The position numbers and the translations under genes were made by a program. Shown here one piece after another: positions 59,706 through 64,000 of a stretch of DNA of 64,000 bases. The notes beneath the pieces are model-generated. The model worked only from the letters and a program-made list of their open reading frames with translations. It was not told where the DNA came from and did no database searches. Numbering within the stretch: the stretch's first letter is position 1; each line of letters opens with the position of its first letter. Source of the stretch: JAGDZR01 sp049115695 (GTDB lineage Bacteria; Bacteroidota; Bacteroidia; Cytophagales; Cyclobacteriaceae); assembly GCA_049115695.1 (NCBI GenBank), contig JAGDZR010000005.1, positions 62,001-126,000 on the forward strand. Direction: 5' to 3'.

Positions 59706-60683
59706 ATGAGGGCTGATTTTTATAGGCAGATGATTTTTAAAATTGCAGGCTGTTTTGCTTGCGGTTTGCTATTGTCAGGAGCTAAAGAAGTAGTAGAACC
59801 CAATTTCACTAATTATAAAGTTGTAATTCCTGGATCAGATAGAACCATTGATATGGTTTCAATTACAGGTGGATCATTTGAAATGGGGAGTCCACAGGGA
59901 GAGTATGGACGTCAGGATGATGAAGGACCACAGCGTCAGGTAACGGTTGGAGACTTCTATATGAGCACTTTGGAGGTCACCTGGGATTTATATGAACTCT
60001 TTTTGTATCGTGAGATCGACAATGTTAAAGGTCAGAAAGGGTCCATAAACCTAGGTGTTGACGCTGTATCCGGAGCGACTATGCCTTATGTGAATTTTAA
60101 TCGTCCAGGGTATCCTGTGATATGTATTACACAATACGCGGCTGCCACATTTTGTAAATGGCTAACAGCCAAAACCGGTCAGTTTTATCGTCTCCCAACC
60201 GAGGCGGAGTGGGAATATGCATGCAGAGCAGGGTCTACTACACCTTATTCATTTGGAGATGATGAATACGATTTGGATGAGTATGGGTGGTATGAAGACA
60301 ACAGTGCCAATACCTTTCAGAAACCTGGTCAGAAAAAACCGAACCCATGGGGGCTTTATGATATGCATGGAAATGCTGCAGAGTGGGTAATAGACACTTA
60401 TGTGTCACCTTATCAGGGAGCATCCACGAATCCACTTTATCTGGAGGAAGAGAGTCTTTATCCACATGTAGTGAGAGGTGGGAGTTGGAATGAAACAGCT
60501 GATCGCTTAAGAAGTGCAGCCCGCGGTTACTCCACAAAAGACTGGAAAAAAAGAGACCCCCAGTTCCCCAAAAGCCTTTGGTGGCTGACAGATGCCCAGC
60601 ATGTGGGATTTAGAATAGTACGGCCGGTTGAGGTGCCTACGAATATGGACAAGTATTGGCTTAAGCCAATTGAAGAATATTAA
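59706..60683 (+). CDS. FGE-sulfatase-fold protein, probably non-catalytic
   Basis: Protein of 325 residues from the ATG at 59706, with a hydrophobic leader near residues 8-27, so exported. The FGE/SUMF1 fold is clear: MVSITGGSFEMGSPQGE, LPTEAEWEYACRAGSTTPYSFGD, NPWGLYDMHGNAAEWV, VVRGGSWNETADRLRSAARG, VGFRIVRP. The cysteine pair of true formylglycine-generating enzymes (in the RSSRHCHRSY region) is missing, so it should not modify sulfatases. No sulfatase gene is nearby. It stands 27 bases upstream of a Tat-exported oxidoreductase and may be its partner. Confidence 0.87.
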   Translation: MRADFYRQMIFKIAGCFACGLLLSGAKEVVEPNFTNYKVVIPGSDRTIDMVSITGGSFEMGSPQGEYGRQDDEGPQRQVTVGDFYMSTLEVTWDLYELFLYREIDNVKGQKGSINLGVDAVSGATMPYVNFNRPGYPVICITQYAAATFCKWLTAKTGQFYRLPTEAEWEYACRAGSTTPYSFGDDEYDLDEYGWYEDNSANTFQKPGQKKPNPWGLYDMHGNAAEWVIDTYVSPYQGASTNPLYLEEESLYPHVVRGGSWNETADRLRSAARGYSTKDWKKRDPQFPKSLWWLTDAQHVGFRIVRPVEVPTNMDKYWLKPIEEY

Positions 60684-60710
60684 TTATCTGGAATTACAAA
60701 ATCTACGAAG

Positions 60711-62036
60711 ATGAAGAAAAAACAGAATAGAAGAGACTTTATGAAAACCAGTGCCAAGATAGCTGGTACGGGTTTGATTGTTTCACAAGGATTGTCTGCT
60801 GAAGCGGGGGCATATGTTGCTGCGCCAGGTGAAATAAAAATTGCGGTAGTAGGCTGTGGAGGAAGAGGCACAGGCGCTGCGAACCAGGCACTTGAAGCAG
60901 ATGAAAGTATCCGATTAGTTGCTATGGCGGATGCATTTCCAGACAGACTGGAAAATAGCCTAAAAGGGCTTTCGGCTAAGTATGCTGAAACTGAGAAAAT
61001 TCAGGTGCGAGATGATGCTAAGTTTGTCGGATTTGACGCCTACAAGAAGGCTATTGACATGGCGGATGTCGTGATATTGGCCACACCTCCAGGTTTTAGG
61101 CCACTTCATTTTGAATATGCTGTTCAGCAGGGCAAACATGTATTCATGGAGAAACCGTGTGCAACCGACGTAGCAGGAGTAAAGCGTGTATTGGCTGCAG
61201 CTAAAGAAGCAGTGAACAAAAAACTGAATGTGGTAGTTGGGTTGCAGCGTCATTATCAGGGAAGTTATCGGGCCGTGAAGGAGATTGTCGATAAAGGTAA
61301 ACTTGGTGATATTGTTTCAGGTCAGGTATACTGGAATAGCGCTGGTGTTTGGGTGAGACCAAGAAAATACCAACAAACCGAACTTGAGTATCAAATGAGG
61401 AATTGGTACTACTTCAACTGGTTGTGTGGTGATCATATTTTGGAACAACATATTCATAACATTGATGTTGCAAACTGGTTCATTGGCAGCTACCCAGTGA
61501 AGGCCCAAGGTATGGGAGGCCGGGAAGTACGTAACGGAAAGGATCACGGACATATTTTTGATCACCATTTTGTAGAGTTTACTTATGCGGATGGTCAGGT
61601 GATTTCCAGCCAGTGTCGTCATCAAAAAGGATGTTTCAATCGTGTAGAGGAAGTGTTCCAGACGACAAAAGGGAGCATCCGAACCAATGGAGGTAATTTC
61701 GGAGAGGTGATGTTGAAAGGGAAACAACAATACTTACATGAAGGTGAAGAAGATGTAAACCCTTACCAGCAAGAGCATAATGAACTGTTTGCAGCCATAA
61801 AAGCCGGTGAGTATAAGTTTGCTGATGCAGAAAACGGGGCAAAAAGTACCATGACCGCTATTTTGGGAAGAATGGTAACGTATTCGGGACAAGAAATTAC
61901 CTGGGATCAAGCGATGGAAGTAGACATGAACTTGGTGCCTGATGGTCTATCTTCATTTGATGATGCCGCACCAATATTGCCAGACGAATATGGTAATTAT
62001 CCTGTCCCAACTCCAGGGGAAACGAAATTCATCTAA
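60711..62036 (+). CDS. Tat-exported Gfo/Idh/MocA-family oxidoreductase
   Basis: Protein of 441 residues with a twin-arginine signal (NRRDFMK, then a hydrophobic stretch to about residue 35). The Rossmann motif IAVVGCGGRGTGAANQAL and the EKPCATD motif of the family follow. GDHILEQHIHNIDVANWF carries the family's catalytic His region. Exported members with bound NAD(P) are implicated in 3-keto-sugar formation or glycoside cleavage; with the DUF1080 protein upstream this suggests a 3-keto-glycoside route (inference). A hairpin terminator follows seven bases later. Confidence 0.92.
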   Translation: MKKKQNRRDFMKTSAKIAGTGLIVSQGLSAEAGAYVAAPGEIKIAVVGCGGRGTGAANQALEADESIRLVAMADAFPDRLENSLKGLSAKYAETEKIQVRDDAKFVGFDAYKKAIDMADVVILATPPGFRPLHFEYAVQQGKHVFMEKPCATDVAGVKRVLAAAKEAVNKKLNVVVGLQRHYQGSYRAVKEIVDKGKLGDIVSGQVYWNSAGVWVRPRKYQQTELEYQMRNWYYFNWLCGDHILEQHIHNIDVANWFIGSYPVKAQGMGGREVRNGKDHGHIFDHHFVEFTYADGQVISSQCRHQKGCFNRVEEVFQTTKGSIRTNGGNFGEVMLKGKQQYLHEGEEDVNPYQQEHNELFAAIKAGEYKFADAENGAKSTMTAILGRMVTYSGQEITWDQAMEVDMNLVPDGLSSFDDAAPILPDEYGNYPVPTPGETKFI

Positions 62037-62042
62037 ACGGTT

Positions 62043-62065
62043 AAGGGTCCTAAACAGACCCTTTT
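62043..62065. terminator. Bidirectional hairpin terminator
   Basis: AAGGGTC (62043-62049) and GACCCTT (62057-62063) form a 7-bp stem with short A and T flanks on both sides. It lies between the convergent oxidoreductase and lipoprotein genes. Confidence 0.7.
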
Positions 62066-62066
62066 C

Positions 62067-62495
62067 TTATTTGCGTTCTAGTCCGATATGACATCCTTCA
62101 AAGCAGAACATGTAGTAGAGCAATAGCTTCTGGTTTTGGTATTCGATGATATAGCTATTTTCTTCGTTCGTAATTTTAGCTTCTTTGAAGTCAGATCTGC
62201 TGTCGGAAAGTATTAAAATGCTTCCATCAATGGTGGAGTCTTTGACAACATTGTAGTATTTGAAATGGGTCAGTCCATCAATATTTGTTACTAACTGATT
62301 ATTGTCTTCAAATGTGATTAGAAGGTTATCAGACTGGGGTATTTTATCTATGATATAACCGCTTCCTGGGGAATAACCTCTTTCAGTTTGTATCCATTCA
62401 CCCTGGAGTTCAAAATCAATAGGAAAGTCACAGCATTCTGTGGTTTCGCAAGCTACTATACTGGATAATATGGCGATGATCGTAAGCGTTCTCAT
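62067..62495 (-). CDS. Putative lipoprotein
   Basis: Protein of 142 residues with a lipoprotein signal (lipobox ending SIVAC, C16) followed by a Cys-rich patch (ETTECCDF). The remainder alternates short strands with polar turns, as in lipocalin-like small lipoproteins of Bacteroidota (LQGEWIQTERG, LLITFEDNNQLV), but no family can be named. It has two further cysteines near the C-terminus (MFCFEGCHIG). Confidence 0.7.
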   Translation of the reverse strand: MRTLTIIAILSSIVACETTECCDFPIDFELQGEWIQTERGYSPGSGYIIDKIPQSDNLLITFEDNNQLVTNIDGLTHFKYYNVVKDSTIDGSILILSDSRSDFKEAKITNEENSYIIEYQNQKLLLYYMFCFEGCHIGLERK

Positions 62496-62544
62496 ATTGC
62501 ATCATTTTATGCTCTACGATCAAACAATAATTGTACCGTATTGC

Positions 62545-62955
62545 TTAAGCTAATCCGGCAAAGGCTCTCATTTTATTGATAAATTGAGTTTTAACAGGTG
62601 AACGATGCGCTGGGATTAGGTCCATTGTGAATCCTGAGGTCTTATCACGAAGTGACAGCTGCTTTTGGTCGTGTTGAAATTCCAATTGTTTGTAGGGGAC
62701 GAACCAGCCAATTGCCTCTAGTCTGAACCTAAATCTCAGTCCAATACCCTTTGGTCTCAATTCAATATTGCAGTATCGGGTTCCCCTAATATGTTTAAGA
62801 AATGGTTCGAAAATCTCATGAGCTGAGTTGATCACAAACTTTTGTGATCCGGTCCCACCCATTTTTAAACTTTCCCAGAAGTTGTAAGAAGGACCAACAT
62901 ATCCATTTATTTGATATTCCTGATCTCTATCGTAGTTGCTAATATTTTCAATCAT
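62545..62955 (-). CDS. Hypothetical protein downstream of DinB gene
   Basis: Protein of 136 residues from the ATG at 62955, which overlaps the DinB stop by eight bases; a TTG at 62964 is the alternative. It is a mixed strand protein with a central GTRYCNIELRPKGIGLRFRFRLEAIGWFVPY segment. No signal peptide, TM segment or motif is recognised. The overlap makes it the third gene of a three-gene unit with YdeI and DinB. Confidence 0.65.
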   Translation of the reverse strand: MIENISNYDRDQEYQINGYVGPSYNFWESLKMGGTGSQKFVINSAHEIFEPFLKHIRGTRYCNIELRPKGIGLRFRFRLEAIGWFVPYKQLEFQHDQKQLSLRDKTSGFTMDLIPAHRSPVKTQFINKMRAFAGLA

Positions 62956-63424
62956 GGCGTTCAATTATTTTGTGCAACTGCCTTACCTGACCGAGATGAT
63001 AAATGTCGTGTTGGACGATCCCGTTGACGATGTACCTCAATTTGTAATTACTTCCAGGACTGGTTTGATCCATTCGTTCGGGCGTGAGCTTCTTCATCTC
63101 GCTGACCAGGTCATTTGCCGTTGTTTCGATTATACCTATTAATTCATGCCAACCCTCATAGGTAACCTCCTCTGTGGGCCAATCCATCGCAGCGTTTTCT
63201 TCAAAGAGATGAATTGGATTACCCTTCATTTTTTCAATGGTAAACAATCTCCAATTGATGATGTGACGGACCAGTTGAGCAATCGAATGTGAAACACATT
63301 GTGGCTTGAGGTTGATGATATCTTTGGGGATTTCTTTTAAGGTTTGCATCATGCCAATACCATACCAGGGCCGATCTGAATGCATGGTTTCAAATGATGC
63401 AATGATTGATTCGATTTCTGTCAT
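62948..63424 (-). CDS. DinB-superfamily protein
   Basis: Four-helix-bundle protein of 158 residues with a probable metal site of three histidines, H54 (LVRHIINW), H139 and H143 (IVQHDIYHLGQV), the DinB/DfsB (YfiT-like) layout. Members are metal-dependent and often thiol transferases or of unknown role, and few are truly damage-induced. Its ATG overlaps the upstream stop (ATGA). Confidence 0.9.
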   Translation of the reverse strand: MTEIESIIASFETMHSDRPWYGIGMMQTLKEIPKDIINLKPQCVSHSIAQLVRHIINWRLFTIEKMKGNPIHLFEENAAMDWPTEEVTYEGWHELIGIIETTANDLVSEMKKLTPERMDQTSPGSNYKLRYIVNGIVQHDIYHLGQVRQLHKIIERHD

Positions 63425-64000
63425 TTGTATTTGTCATTTAAACCAACCCCGTCGAGTATCATGGGTATAATTTTTTCCAGCCGAGCTTGTTTTGTAGCAG
63501 GTCGCTTGGCTGAGGCAATGTGTTCAGAAAAATCTCTTTTGTGAGTTAGGTTTAGTGCTTCGAACTTTGATCGAAGATCTGCATTTTTCTCCAATTCCTT
63601 TTTAAGTTCATCAGGAATAGTCAAAGGCTTTTTTGTGGGTCTGATCTCCCTACCCGCGGCTTGATTGGCAATGGCTTCAGCTATGTATTCGAGAATGAGT
63701 GTTCGGTTTGATTCTATGTCAGATAAATTTTTAAATCTCCATTGACGCATCGCTTGCGTTTTCCCTTCCTGAGCATTGACCAACTTATTGTTGGGATCAG
63801 ACATCAAAGCACCCTGAAAAAACCAGATACCCACATAGCTTTTGAATGCTCCTATTCCTGCAATGTTCTTCTCATTGTAAACATAGGTAGGCATACTCCA
63901 TTTTAGCGTCTCCTTAAGGCCCGAGCTTCCAACAATCGATCTTAGCAGATTGAGTTCATCATTCCAACTTACTTGTTGTTCAAAATAGTCATCGGGTGAG
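63421..64000 (-). CDS. YdeI/OmpD-associated family protein (DUF1801 domain), partial
   Basis: The frame stays open from an internal methionine at 63894 to the window edge, with 35 further residues (including LKETLKWSMPTYVY) that match the usual DUF1801 LKWGKPCY motif. The true start therefore lies beyond 64000. The following part has the YdeI pattern: GAFKSYVGIWFFQGALMSDP, AMRQWRFKNLSDIE, and a C-terminal LTIPDELKKELEKNADLRSKFEAL plus ASAKRPATKQARLEKII (YdeI-type). It is probably the first gene of the unit with DinB. Confidence 0.88.
   Translation of the reverse strand, partial: SPDDYFEQQVSWNDELNLLRSIVGSSGLKETLKWSMPTYVYNEKNIAGIGAFKSYVGIWFFQGALMSDPNNKLVNAQEGKTQAMRQWRFKNLSDIESNRTLILEYIAEAIANQAAGREIRPTKKPLTIPDELKKELEKNADLRSKFEALNLTHKRDFSEHIASAKRPATKQARLEKIIPMILDGVGLNDKYK

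Noticed and set aside
59706..60683. Annotation as a sulfatase-maturating formylglycine-generating enzyme
   Set aside because: The active cysteine pair is absent and no sulfatase gene is nearby; only the fold is supported.

Overview
This is chromosomal DNA from a member of the Bacteroidota, most likely an aerobic marine or soil Cytophagales-type bacterium. This is inferred from gene content only. The evidence is a (broken) protein with a type IX secretion tail, a TACATTTG promoter of the Bacteroidota TAnnTTTG type, a SusD-free but peptidase-rich gene set, DUF1592/DUF1552 and DUF1080 proteins, many Sec or twin-arginine signal peptides, and degenerate GTCACTCTGAACTTG-type intergenic palindromes. 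No rRNA, tRNA, CRISPR array, prophage or insertion sequence was seen.

Layout. 0.1-14.6 kb, minus strand: a complete chemotaxis operon in the order parA, lysine-tailed STAS protein, cheY-like, cheA, cheW, receptor, cheR, degenerate histidine kinase, cheD, cheB, cheC/X-like, cheY, yfiR-like, receptor, ending in a strong terminator. A further multi-spanning receptor lies beyond it. No flagellar genes are present, so the output is probably surface or gliding motility. 14.9-19.4 kb: an FMN-binding protein divergent from a MocR/PdxR-type regulator, a single-domain response regulator, thiol peroxidase and an AraC regulator.

19.6-30.2 kb: hydroxyproline and proline-peptide use. An overlapping four-gene operon encodes all four steps from trans-4-hydroxy-L-proline to 2-oxoglutarate (pyrroline-hydroxycarboxylate deaminase, 2-oxoglutarate semialdehyde dehydrogenase, 4-hydroxyproline epimerase, D-amino acid oxidase), with the AraC gene divergent from it. 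DPP IV and Xaa-Pro aminopeptidase genes follow, and a trans-3-hydroxyproline dehydratase is at 58.5 kb. Together these suggest use of collagen-like peptides. 30.3-37 kb: a decayed LTD/T9SS protein, then an exported trio (Tat amine oxidase, Tat aminotransferase, secreted Hint-domain protein), a GT1-like glycosyltransferase and a 43-bp tandem intergenic repeat.

37-53.5 kb: BLUF photoreceptor, VOC protein, a DUF1592/DUF1552 pair, a RES/Xre toxin-antitoxin pair, a three-gene overlapping ECF sigma unit, a striking protein made of eleven 17-residue repeats, aldo/keto reductase, one-chain Fe-S L-serine dehydratase, NIPSNAP protein, M1 peptidase and a second ECF sigma unit. 53.5-64 kb: an EF-hand protein, a secreted DUF1080-PA14 protein with a propeller-cytochrome c partner (strong terminator after), the 3-hydroxyproline dehydratase, an FGE-fold protein with a Tat-exported Gfo/Idh/MocA oxidoreductase, and a small minus-strand cluster (DinB, YdeI/DUF1801) running off the right edge.

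Most novel-looking items: the 17-residue cysteine-ladder repeat protein (45.5 kb), the secreted Hint protein in the exported amine-metabolism trio (34.4 kb), and the chemotaxis kinase whose phospho-acceptor histidine is asparagine (7.4 kb). Start codons were re-examined from the sequence. Several genes are given a shorter ATG start than the longest possible frame, and the rightmost gene is open past the window edge.
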